From Desulfuromonadaceae bacterium (GTDB lineage Bacteria; Desulfobacterota; Desulfuromonadia; Desulfuromonadales; Geopsychrobacteraceae): DNA of 6,230 nucleotides. Made by a program: the position numbers and the translations under genes. Position 1 is the stretch's first letter, and every line of letters starts with the position of its first letter. Shown here piece after piece: positions 1-6,045 of this stretch. The notes beneath the pieces are model-generated. The model worked only from the letters and a program-made list of their open reading frames with translations, had not been told where the DNA came from and did not search any database. The stretch is from NCBI GenBank assembly GCA_030639985.1, contig DAOWKG010000263.1, positions 1-6,230 of the forward strand, written 5' to 3'.

Positions 1-59
1 CTACCATTCTGGGTGATGGTGACACCCTGATGTTGTTACCGTTACTTGAAGGTGGTTAA
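1..59 (+). CDS. MoaD/ThiS-like sulfur carrier, C-terminal end only (5' part outside window)
   Basis: The reading frame that starts at base 3 gives TILGDGDTLMLLPLLEGG and then a TAA stop at 57-59. The pattern of a Gly-Asp turn (GDGD), a hydrophobic strand (LMLLP) and a terminal Gly-Gly is the C-terminus of the ubiquitin-fold MoaD/ThiS family. In that family the terminal glycine is adenylated and thiocarboxylated, and it passes sulfur to a pterin or thiazole precursor. The next gene encodes an AOR-family enzyme, which needs a metal-bound pyranopterin dithiolene. The better guess is therefore a MoaD-type carrier (small subunit of molybdopterin/tungstopterin synthase) and not ThiS. MoaD-like genes beside AOR genes are a known arrangement. 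Only 18 codons are visible, so start, length and paralogue type cannot be judged. The gap to the AOR start is 59 nt, which fits cotranscription. Confidence 0.8.
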   Translation, partial: TILGDGDTLMLLPLLEGG

Positions 60-82
60 GTTAACCTCAGGTAGACGGTAAC
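35..82. repeat. Long imperfect inverted repeat across the moaD-like/AOR junction
   Basis: The left arm, 35-49 (GTTACCGTTACTTGA), is complementary to the right arm, 67-82 (TCAGGTAGACGGTAAC), with one bulged G and one G-U pair. Eight perfect pairs (35-42 with 75-82) are followed by seven more (43-49 with 67-73). The centre is a perfect GGTTAA-G-TTAACC (54-66) that includes the upstream stop codon. As RNA it could fold into a stem of about 19 pairs with an asymmetric 4-nt bulge (50-53). No U-run follows, so it is not a simple intrinsic terminator. It could be a processing or stability element between two cistrons needed in different amounts, or a DNA operator. The role is inferred; the complementarity is directly visible. 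Confidence 0.6.
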
Positions 83-118
83 CATTGTTTACGGCACTAT
101 TAAATCGAGGAAATCCTT

Positions 119-1966
119 ATGAAAATCGAAACGACTGATCCTGCTGCCCATCCGGAACTGATTCTTTACCACCGCTGCACCATAGATTTAAAAACTGGCA
201 AGCAGCACAAAGAAGATGTCCCCTGTAACAATCTGGAAGATGTTCTAGGTGGATTTGGGCGATCTTTTCAAATGCTGTCAAAGCTCGATATTAAAGCTGC
301 CTATTGCCCGGAAAACCCCCTGATAATAAATACCGGCCTACTTACTGGAAGCAGTGCTATGACCGGTCTACGCACCTATTTTTCCAGTTACAGCCCGATC
401 AAAGGTTCAAAAGCTGGTCTACCGGCAGCGATGTGGTCTGCTGGCAGTGGCAAATTTGGCGCCAAATTCAAGTGGACCGGCCTGGACGAACTGATACTGG
501 AAAACTGTTCTGACCAGCCGGTATATATTGTCATCAAGGAAAGTCCAGCGGGTCCGCAAATTGAATTAAAACCTGCAGACCACCTACTCGGTCTTTCCAC
601 CCATGAAACAATCATGGCATTGCAGCAAGAATATGCTAACGCCCACTTTGCCGCCATTGGTCAGGCGGGTGAAAACTGGTCAAATAACTATATTGGCTCA
701 GTCGCGCTATCTACCGTAAATCAATTAAAATCGGGAGAAGATAAACTCAGATTTGCCGGTCGTGGTGGCATGGGCAGTATGATGGGTTATAAAAATGTTA
801 TCGCTCTGGTAGCTCAAAGTGATGATAAGATTTTACCAATTACAGACACCGTCAAAAAAGTACATACCAAAGTGATCAAAGGTGGAGGTGCGGCTCGTTT
901 ACAACCGATTAAACGTGGTGGTGGTGGCGGCACTTGGGCAGCATACGATGTGATGCAGCCATTTAATGCGGTACCAATCAACAACTATCGACCCCAGGGC
1001 AACGATCTACCCGAAAAATTATTCCGCGAAAATGTTGAAAAAGAATTTGATATCCAATCGGCCGCTTGCTATCGCTGCGGCATTACTTGTCATAACTATA
1101 TTTCCGAAAAAAATGCCGATGGCAGTCGGGGTGAATTTATTGCAAAGTTCGATTACGAACCACTTAATCTCCTTGGTACCAATATTGGCATCCATGATGC
1201 CCGGCAAGCCGGAAAACTGATCCAGTTGTGCGATAATTACGGTATGGATGCTATTTCCACCGGGGTTACTGTTTCATATGCCCTCTCCTACAACGAACGT
1301 CACCCCGAAAAACCACTGTTTAACGGTGCCACATTTGGCGATTACGATAAAATCCGAGAACTCATTATCACCACCGGAGAAGGGAAATTACCCGAAATTG
1401 GTAAGGGGTCAATGCGTCTGTCGGAACAAACCGGAGAGACCGATTACGCCTACCACATAAAAGGGCTTGAACTTGCCGCCTACCTGCCAGAAACCAATCC
1501 CGGCTATTGCTGGGCCATAGCTGGTGGCCATATGTCAATGGGATCTTACGGCACCCTGATTCGAGAAGGTAAGGCAGATGTCGATTCCTGGGTTGAAGTT
1601 ATCACTCAGGACAAACTCCATATCGTCGGTTTTGACATGATCGGCTTGTGCAAGTTTTTTGATATCACCCAGGGCATTGGCACCCAGATGGTAACCGATT
1701 GTCTGAAGAGCGATTTTAATCTTGATATCGAACCGGGGGAAATCAAAGCTGCTGTTCGGCGCTCATTCCTTCTTGGTCTGGCACTCGAATTTCGTCAAGG
1801 CTATACCAAATCAGAATTCTGTCTCCCTGCTGAAGTATCCGACAATCCAAATCCTAATATTAAACTTCCCAACATTTCAAATCCAGAATTCATGAATGAA
1901 CTGGCAGAAAAAGTTTGGCGTATTTTTGACAAGGAATTAATCAATATTTTACCTGATAACAAATAA
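119..1966 (+). CDS. Aldehyde:ferredoxin oxidoreductase (AOR) family, tungsten/molybdenum pterin enzyme
   Basis: This is a complete 615-residue protein of the usual AOR-family length (about 600-650). Such enzymes typically oxidise aldehydes to acids with ferredoxin, or the reverse, in the cytoplasm, using W (or Mo) bound by two pyranopterins and one [4Fe-4S] cluster. The order of parts is right: an N-terminal pterin domain (about 15-225) with DLKTGK (24-29), LGGFGRS (43-49), NPLIINTGLLTG (66-77) and RFAGRGGMGSMMGYKN (211-226), then the helical domains. Cluster ligands are C317, C320 and C324 (C-x2-C-x3-C) plus C511 in DMIGLC (506-511), the family's DxxGLC motif. GMDAISTG (375-382) fits the first DxxG-type motif region. 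GAGGA at 107-111 sits 7 nt before the ATG. Two features are odd: TGLLTGSS replaces the common GPLTGT, and a five-glycine run (267-271) precedes TWAAYDVMQPFNAVPINNYRP. The substrate cannot be told; related family members act on formaldehyde, glyceraldehyde-3-phosphate or benzoyl-CoA-type substrates. No ferredoxin subunit gene lies directly downstream. Confidence 0.93.
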   Translation: MKIETTDPAAHPELILYHRCTIDLKTGKQHKEDVPCNNLEDVLGGFGRSFQMLSKLDIKAAYCPENPLIINTGLLTGSSAMTGLRTYFSSYSPIKGSKAGLPAAMWSAGSGKFGAKFKWTGLDELILENCSDQPVYIVIKESPAGPQIELKPADHLLGLSTHETIMALQQEYANAHFAAIGQAGENWSNNYIGSVALSTVNQLKSGEDKLRFAGRGGMGSMMGYKNVIALVAQSDDKILPITDTVKKVHTKVIKGGGAARLQPIKRGGGGGTWAAYDVMQPFNAVPINNYRPQGNDLPEKLFRENVEKEFDIQSAACYRCGITCHNYISEKNADGSRGEFIAKFDYEPLNLLGTNIGIHDARQAGKLIQLCDNYGMDAISTGVTVSYALSYNERHPEKPLFNGATFGDYDKIRELIITTGEGKLPEIGKGSMRLSEQTGETDYAYHIKGLELAAYLPETNPGYCWAIAGGHMSMGSYGTLIREGKADVDSWVEVITQDKLHIVGFDMIGLCKFFDITQGIGTQMVTDCLKSDFNLDIEPGEIKAAVRRSFLLGLALEFRQGYTKSEFCLPAEVSDNPNPNIKLPNISNPEFMNELAEKVWRIFDKELINILPDNK

Positions 1967-1967
1967 C

Positions 1968-2036
1968 CACCTGATTTAACGCATCTTTTCAGCACTCAAA
2001 CAGTCAACTATTTAACTTGACTATTTTACTCAGGTG
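1968..2036. repeat. Nested inverted repeats downstream of the AOR gene
   Basis: CACCTGA (1968-1974) begins 2 nt after the AOR stop codon and is a perfect inverted match to TCAGGTG (2030-2036). Nested inside is AGTCAA (2002-2007) with TTGACT (2017-2022), a 6-bp stem with a 9-nt loop; AGCAC (1991-1995) also pairs with GTGCT (2034-2038) as an alternative outer stem. An RNA from the AOR gene could fold here. A weak terminator is possible for the inner hairpin, because ATTTTAC follows it. The stems are short, so this is a tentative call. The second inner arm is also the likely -35 of the feo promoter. Confidence 0.35.
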
Positions 2037-2045
2037 CTCTACATT
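2017..2045 (+). promoter_or_regulatory. Probable sigma-70-type promoter of the feo operon
   Basis: TTGACT (2017-2022, 5/6 match to the -35 consensus) is followed by a 17-bp spacer and TACATT (2040-2045, 4/6 match to the -10). The predicted start is near 2052. That would place the Fur-like box immediately downstream of the start point, and about 60 nt of leader before feoA. The call rests on consensus matching only; the -10 is imperfect. Confidence 0.45.
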
Positions 2046-2056
2046 CCAGCCACAGT

Positions 2057-2071
2057 TGATTTTCATTATCA
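2057..2071. promoter_or_regulatory. Fur box (ferric uptake regulator operator) upstream of feoA
   Basis: TGATTTTCATTATCA matches the 7-1-7 Fur consensus TGATAATNATTATCA at 12 of 14 informative positions, with a perfect right half. It is also the core of a 7-bp perfect dyad, AGTTGAT/ATCAACT (2054-2060 and 2068-2074). It lies about 43 bp before the feoA start and just after the predicted transcription start, where bound Fur-Fe2+ would block transcription. Fur control of feoAB is well established in proteobacteria; binding here is inferred from sequence. Confidence 0.65.
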
Positions 2072-2114
2072 ACTTCATTTACCCCATAACAATTAATTTA
2101 TTGGAGCCCCGATT

Positions 2115-2351
2115 ATGTCAATATCCTTACGTCAAATTGCTTCTGGAGCAAGAGCTAAAATCGTCAGCGTAACCGCCGAAGGTGAAATCGGTCGTCGGTT
2201 ACGCGATATGGGCTTATCCCCCGGAACAGAAGTTGAAGTACTTGGTCGGGCACCCTTAAAAGACCCCGTATCAATTCGCTTAAAGAACTACACCTTGACT
2301 CTCCGCAACAACGAAGCTGACTTCATTACCGTAGAATGTCTGGAGAGCTAA
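2115..2351 (+). CDS. feoA: FeoA, small SH3-like cytosolic partner of the FeoB iron transporter
   Basis: The 78-residue protein is of typical FeoA length. The core EIGRRLRDMGLSPGTEVEV (24-42), then GRAPLKDPVSIRL (44-56) and YTLTLRNNEADFITVE (59-74), is the classic FeoA pattern: a helix with RRLxDMGL, then PGTEVEV and a small SH3-like beta barrel. FeoA is thought to bind or tune FeoB; it has no transport activity of its own. TTGGAG (2101-2106) lies 8 nt before the ATG. feoB starts 3 nt after this stop, so the two are translated as a coupled pair. The Fur-type box upstream makes this the first gene of an iron-regulated operon. Confidence 0.96.
   Translation: MSISLRQIASGARAKIVSVTAEGEIGRRLRDMGLSPGTEVEVLGRAPLKDPVSIRLKNYTLTLRNNEADFITVECLES
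2342..2347 (+). promoter_or_regulatory. Ribosome binding site inside feoA that sets the feoB GTG start
   Basis: GGAGAG lies in the last codons of feoA, 7 nt before the GTG at 2355-2357. No in-frame ATG occurs before about residue 103, after the G1-G3 GTPase motifs, so the GTG start is required. The overlap implies translational coupling of feoA and feoB. Confidence 0.7.
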
Positions 2352-2354
2352 AAA

Positions 2355-4547
2355 GTGTCAAAGCCTAATTGGAAACTCGAAAAGGTTGCAACGACAACCC
2401 TTGCACTGGCAGGCAATCCTAATTCTGGCAAAACGACCCTGTTCAATGCCATTACTGGTTCCCGCCAGCATGTCGGTAATTATCCCGGCATTACAGTCGA
2501 ACGCAAAGAAGGCACCATCAATATAAAAAACGCTCGGGTTAAATTAATTGACCTACCCGGCACCTATTCTCTTTCTGCCTATTCAGAGGAAGAATTAGTA
2601 GCTAGAAATTATTTAATTGATGAAAAACCCGATGTTGTTATCGATATCATTGATGCGACGATGCTGGAGCGTCACCTCTATCTCACGGTGCAATTTCTCG
2701 AACTCGGGATACCGGTCATTTTAGCTCTAAACATGATGGATGATGTCAAGAAACAAGGATTAAGAATCGACGTTTCACAACTTTCCAACCTCCTTAAATG
2801 TCCAATTGTTGAAACGATCGCCCGCACGGGAAAGGGAAAACAAGAATTAATTGAAGTTGCCCTCAAACATGCACAGGAACAAGGGAACAGCTGGAAACCA
2901 CTTAAAATTTCCTATGGTTCCGATATCGATCTGGCTCTCGATGATATGATTGAAATCATCCTTGAAAATGAATTCATGACTGAACGCTATCCAGCTCGTT
3001 GGATTGCTTTGAAATTTATTGAAAATGACCGGGAAATTATCAGCATTGGGAAACAAACCAGTAATGTTGCTGACCAGTTACTGACAATTGTCGAAGAGAC
3101 GAAACATCACTGTTTACGCACCCTGAATATCCCGCCCGAAGCGATAATCGCCGATTACCGCTATGGTTTTATAAATTCGATTCTTAAACAAAATATCATG
3201 ATTCAAGAGAAATCGAGGCACGAAAGAATCGCACTCACCACTAAACTTGATAAATTACTGGTACATCGCTATCTCGGCCCCATGATTATGATTGCGGTTC
3301 TTTACAGTATGTTCCAGATTACTTTCACGTTTGGTGAAATCCCAATGGGTTGGTTGGAAAGTTTCTTTGGCTGGATTTCCGCGACCGTCACCACGATAGT
3401 ACCTGAAGGTCTACTGCAATCGTTGTTAGTTTCCGGCATCATAGATGGTGTTGGCGGCGTAATGGGTTTTGTCCCCTTGATTGCCATTATGTTCCTGATG
3501 ATCTCGTTTCTTGAAGATTCCGGTTATATGGCACGGGTAGCATATATGCTTGATCGCATTCTACGCATATTTGGTCTCCACGGTTATTCTGCCATGCCCT
3601 TCATAATCTCCGGAGGAATCGCTGGTGGTTGTGCCGTTCCTGGAGTTATGGCAACCAGAACCCTGAAAAGTCCTAAAGAAAAGTTGGCAACCCTGCTAAC
3701 TGCTCCATTTATGCCTTGCGGGGCAAAACTACCAGTTTTTTTATTACTGATTGCCGCCTTCTTTTCTGAGTATAAAGCCCAGATGATGTTTTCTATCACC
3801 CTGCTGGCATGGATAATGGCTCTGCTGGTGGCAAAACTGGTACGCTCGACAATAATCAAAGGGGAATCGACGCCATTTATCATGGAACTGCCACCCTATC
3901 GGTTACCGACAGCACGCGGAATTTTCATCCACACCTGGGAACGCACCTGGCAATATATTAAAAAAGCGGGAACAGTTATTCTGGCAGTATCGATACTGCT
4001 TTGGGCAGCAATGACCTTCCCGGGGCTACCGGAGCAAGAAATAAACCAATTTGAGGACGCAAGACAGGTGCTTCATAGTACTATTTCTGATTCAACTGAA
4101 CTTGAACAAGCCATAATTAAAATTGACAACCGTCAAGGGCAAAGCGCCTTACGTTATTCCATCGCCGGTAAAATTGGCACTTCACTGGAACCGCTCAGTC
4201 AACTGGCAGGATTTGACTGGCGTACCAATATTGCACTGGTTGGTGGTTTTGCCGCCAAGGAAGTGATTGTTTCAACCTTTGGCACAGCATATTCTCTGGG
4301 CGATGTTGATCCCGAAGCGGCGGAGACTCTTTCCAGCAGAATTGCGGCAGATAAGAGCTGGAACAAATTCACAGCGTTAGCAATGATTGTGTTTGTCCTG
4401 CTATATGCACCGTGCGTTGTAACGGTTGTTGCCACCGCAAAAGAATCATCATGGCGCTGGGCAATTTTTGCGCTGGTGTTTAATACCTTGTTGGGATTTG
4501 GAATTGCCGTGGCAATTTATCAAGTCGGTACCAAGCTATTTATGTGA
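2355..4547 (+). CDS. feoB: FeoB, GTP-dependent ferrous iron transporter
   Basis: This 730-residue inner-membrane protein takes up Fe2+ under anoxic conditions. The N-terminal G domain shows G1 GNPNSGKT (20-27), G2 T47 in YPGITVERK, G3 DLPG (66-69), G4 NMMD (126-129) and a G5-like TIARTG (154-159). A helical regulatory region (roughly 170-300) follows. From about residue 306 a multi-pass membrane part has two FeoB gate cores: GFVPLIAIMF (about 370) to FLEDSGY (385-391) with C426 and C455, and VGGFAAKEVIVSTFGTAYSLG to LLYAPCVVTV with C687. These three cysteines are probably equivalent to the pore cysteines reported for Pseudomonas FeoB. The pore motif reads SGGIAGGCAVPGVMATR, longer than the common GFGCNVPxxMATR. 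Translation starts at GTG. A Cys-rich peptide gene follows after 47 nt. The gene is intact, with no sign of frameshift. Confidence 0.97.
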   Translation: MSKPNWKLEKVATTTLALAGNPNSGKTTLFNAITGSRQHVGNYPGITVERKEGTINIKNARVKLIDLPGTYSLSAYSEEELVARNYLIDEKPDVVIDIIDATMLERHLYLTVQFLELGIPVILALNMMDDVKKQGLRIDVSQLSNLLKCPIVETIARTGKGKQELIEVALKHAQEQGNSWKPLKISYGSDIDLALDDMIEIILENEFMTERYPARWIALKFIENDREIISIGKQTSNVADQLLTIVEETKHHCLRTLNIPPEAIIADYRYGFINSILKQNIMIQEKSRHERIALTTKLDKLLVHRYLGPMIMIAVLYSMFQITFTFGEIPMGWLESFFGWISATVTTIVPEGLLQSLLVSGIIDGVGGVMGFVPLIAIMFLMISFLEDSGYMARVAYMLDRILRIFGLHGYSAMPFIISGGIAGGCAVPGVMATRTLKSPKEKLATLLTAPFMPCGAKLPVFLLLIAAFFSEYKAQMMFSITLLAWIMALLVAKLVRSTIIKGESTPFIMELPPYRLPTARGIFIHTWERTWQYIKKAGTVILAVSILLWAAMTFPGLPEQEINQFEDARQVLHSTISDSTELEQAIIKIDNRQGQSALRYSIAGKIGTSLEPLSQLAGFDWRTNIALVGGFAAKEVIVSTFGTAYSLGDVDPEAAETLSSRIAADKSWNKFTALAMIVFVLLYAPCVVTVVATAKESSWRWAIFALVFNTLLGFGIAVAIYQVGTKLFM

Positions 4548-4594
4548 TAAGAATCTAGTCTGTTGTCTTGACCGGAGTTTAAGGAGAATCAATC

Positions 4595-4765
4595 ATGCCA
4601 TCATGGGATTTGACTATAACCATTATAATTGTAGCAGCAGCAGCTTATTATGTTGCTCACAACATCTATAAAACCATTAAAAATGCTTCGTCAGGGTGTT
4701 CTGGAGGCTGTTCAAGCTGTTCACAATGCCATATCAAAATTCCGACCAGCAAAAATTTTAATTAA
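4595..4765 (+). CDS. FeoB-associated Cys-rich membrane peptide (56 aa)
   Basis: This short gene encodes 56 residues and is easily missed by length cut-offs. A strong AAGGAG (4581-4586) lies 8 nt before its ATG. The N-terminus (about 6-24) is one hydrophobic segment of I, V, A and Y residues, likely a single TM helix. A basic stretch (K26, K29) and a tail with C35, C39, C42 and C45 (C-x3-C-x2-C-x2-C) follow, then a short polar end. This layout and the position 47 nt after feoB match the small family annotated as FeoB-associated Cys-rich membrane proteins. Its function is not established; binding or handing on of Fe2+, or an Fe-S or redox sensor role resembling FeoC, are suggestions. The basic residues after the helix favour a cytoplasmic tail by the positive-inside rule. 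No separate feoC is seen. Confidence 0.88.
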   Translation: MPSWDLTITIIIVAAAAYYVAHNIYKTIKNASSGCSGGCSSCSQCHIKIPTSKNFN

Positions 4766-4796
4766 ACTCAAATCGGGAAAACTCACCCAGACCAAC

Positions 4797-4832
4797 AACG
4801 GCCACCTTTTCCAGCTAGGAAAGGTGGCCGTT
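4797..4832 (+). terminator. Hairpin terminator at the end of the feo operon, shared convergent region
   Basis: AACGGCCACC (4797-4806) pairs perfectly with GGTGGCCGTT (4823-4832). Inside, TTT pairs with AAA and CC with GG around one unpaired T, leaving the loop AGCTA (4813-4817). This gives about 15 pairs, ten of them contiguous, including a GGCC core. The downstream + strand is AT-rich (CTATTTAATTTTATAA) but lacks an immediate U-run, so it is not a textbook intrinsic terminator. It stands 31 nt after the peptide stop and 57 nt past the end of the convergent ispB-like gene. It may also act on that gene, although on that strand no U-rich tract follows. Confidence 0.7.
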
Positions 4833-4889
4833 CATCTATGCCTCTATTTAATTTTATAAAATCTAACTTCTTAAAAGATCGAGGGTACT

Positions 4890-5858
4890 CTATTTGTTCC
4901 TTGAGACAACATAATCGGCCAAGGTAAAAAGAGCTTGTCTCGCTTCACAATCGGGGAAAAGGATCAATTGCTTTTTTGCCTGCTCAATTCTAGCGGTAGC
5001 TCTACTGTGGGTATAGGCAATACCATCTTTTTCATCAATTAAAGTACAGACGTAGTCAAGATCTTCTTTGGTTAGCTCTTCAGCCTCGATAATCCGAGAA
5101 ATTTCTTTCTGCTCTAACGCCGTTGAATTAGCATAAGCATGAATCAACGGTAATGTCATCTTACCTTCAAACAGATCATGCCCTTTTTCTTTGCCGAAAT
5201 CTTCTTCATTGGCAACATAGTCGAGAGCATCATCCATCAACTGAAATGCGGTACCAATTTCGAGACCAAATTCACGCAACGCCAGCTCGTGATCAGCATC
5301 TACCCCGGCAAGAACTCCAGCAACCTGACAAGCAGCAGCAATCAAAATTGCAGTTTTATCACGTACAACCTGCAAGTAACGTGGCTCGTCAACCTCAAGG
5401 TCGCAAGTATTGATTAACTGCAGGATTTCACCTTCGGCCAATTGGGTAGTGGTATCAGAAAGAATCTTTAATATCCTGAGACTTTCGGAACCAACCATCA
5501 CCGAAAACGACTTGGCAAAAAGAAAATCCCCGACCAATACCGATGCCTGATTCCCCCATACCGAGTTTGCAGAACGATTGCCACGCCGCAAATTAGCACT
5601 ATCAACGACATCATCATGGAGCAGTGTGGCAGTATGGATAAACTCCACAACACCAGCCAGCTCAATGTGTTTATCCCCCTGATAACTACACAAGCGAGCA
5701 CACAACAGCAACAACATGGGTCGAATCCGTTTTCCACCACTGGAAAGGACGTAGTCTCCCACCTGACTGACCAGCTTAACGTCTGAAGCCAGATTTTTCT
5801 TGAACTGACCTTCAACCGCTGCCATTTCGTCTTTCAGCAGTGCAATCACAGTATCCAT
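4890..5858 (-). CDS. ispB: Long-chain polyprenyl (octaprenyl-type) diphosphate synthase
   Basis: This 322-residue cytosolic trans-prenyltransferase adds isopentenyl diphosphate units to an allylic diphosphate, giving the side chain of menaquinone or ubiquinone. Hallmarks in order are GGKRIRP (41-47), the first Asp-rich motif DDVVD (82-86) with RR at 91-92, and the second motif DDALD (209-213) followed by FGKEKGHDLFEGKMTLPLIH (221-240). The fifth residue before the first DDxxD is Ala77, a small residue; bulky aromatics there shorten products in short-chain enzymes. A long (about C40) product is therefore likely but the exact length cannot be read. The length and the start (MDTVIALLKDEMAAVEGQFK) align with IspB. 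GAGGA lies 11 nt before the ATG, a rather wide spacing. The gene has its own promoter upstream and converges on the feo operon. The specific symbol is less certain than the family. Confidence 0.93.
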   Translation of the reverse strand: MDTVIALLKDEMAAVEGQFKKNLASDVKLVSQVGDYVLSSGGKRIRPMLLLLCARLCSYQGDKHIELAGVVEFIHTATLLHDDVVDSANLRRGNRSANSVWGNQASVLVGDFLFAKSFSVMVGSESLRILKILSDTTTQLAEGEILQLINTCDLEVDEPRYLQVVRDKTAILIAAACQVAGVLAGVDADHELALREFGLEIGTAFQLMDDALDYVANEEDFGKEKGHDLFEGKMTLPLIHAYANSTALEQKEISRIIEAEELTKEDLDYVCTLIDEKDGIAYTHSRATARIEQAKKQLILFPDCEARQALFTLADYVVSRNK

Positions 5859-5891
5859 AACAAAATATATCCTCAGTCAAAGGGGAAACTT

Positions 5892-5905
5892 ATTAAACAT
5901 TTAAT
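5892..5905. repeat. AT-rich palindrome in the ispB-like leader
   Basis: ATTAAACATTTAAT is a perfect 6-2-6 inverted repeat located within the predicted 5' untranslated region, about 34 bp before the start codon. It could be an operator, but an AT-rich region can give such a repeat by chance. Confidence 0.25.
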
Positions 5906-5949
5906 TTAGGAGTAACACTATTTGCCACTAATTTTCAGTACAATTGATA

Positions 5950-5978
5950 ATACTAGAAATTGCTCCAGTTATTGTCAA
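5950..5978 (-). promoter_or_regulatory. Sigma-70-type promoter of the polyprenyl synthase gene
   Basis: Read on the - strand, TTGACA (5973-5978, perfect -35) is followed by exactly 17 bp and TAGTAT (5950-5955, 4/6 match to the -10). The predicted start lies near 5943, giving a leader of about 85 nt. The promoter sits between the end of the EF-hand gene (stop at 6046) and this gene. It suggests independent constitutive expression, as expected for a quinone-tail gene. The region between 5859 and 6045 holds no other convincing gene. Confidence 0.65.
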
Positions 5979-6045
5979 AACCTTTTCAAATTTTATTAAC
6001 TTGGCAACCATGAATTTATCAAATCAGACCACCAATGTATGGCAG

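Noticed and set aside
60..118. Separate promoter for the AOR gene
   Set aside because: No acceptable -35/-10 pair with 16-18 bp spacing and no sigma-54 motif could be found; cotranscription with the upstream carrier gene is simpler.
2057..2073. FNR-like site (TTGAT...ATCAA) upstream of feoA
   Set aside because: The FNR consensus needs four bases between TTGAT and ATCAA; here there are seven. The same bases fit a Fur box much better.
4797..4832. Hairpin as an insertion-sequence or attachment-site remnant
   Set aside because: It is a single short-loop stem located exactly between two convergent gene ends, with no direct repeats or transposase remains, so a terminator explains it better.
4650..4859. 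+ strand open frame overlapping the Cys-rich peptide and the hairpin
   Set aside because: It lacks a ribosome binding site, runs through the terminator hairpin, and overlaps in another frame a gene with a strong start and clear family features.
5153..5417. + strand open frames antisense to the polyprenyl synthase
   Set aside because: They are the complement of conserved motif-coding sequence (second Asp-rich region), with low-complexity Gln/Ser composition and no ribosome binding site.
5922..5999. Possible + strand mini-gene with AGGAG (5908-5912) and a TTG start
   Set aside because: Only 25 codons, a rare start codon, no recognisable composition, and it lies over the promoter region of the opposite-strand polyprenyl synthase.
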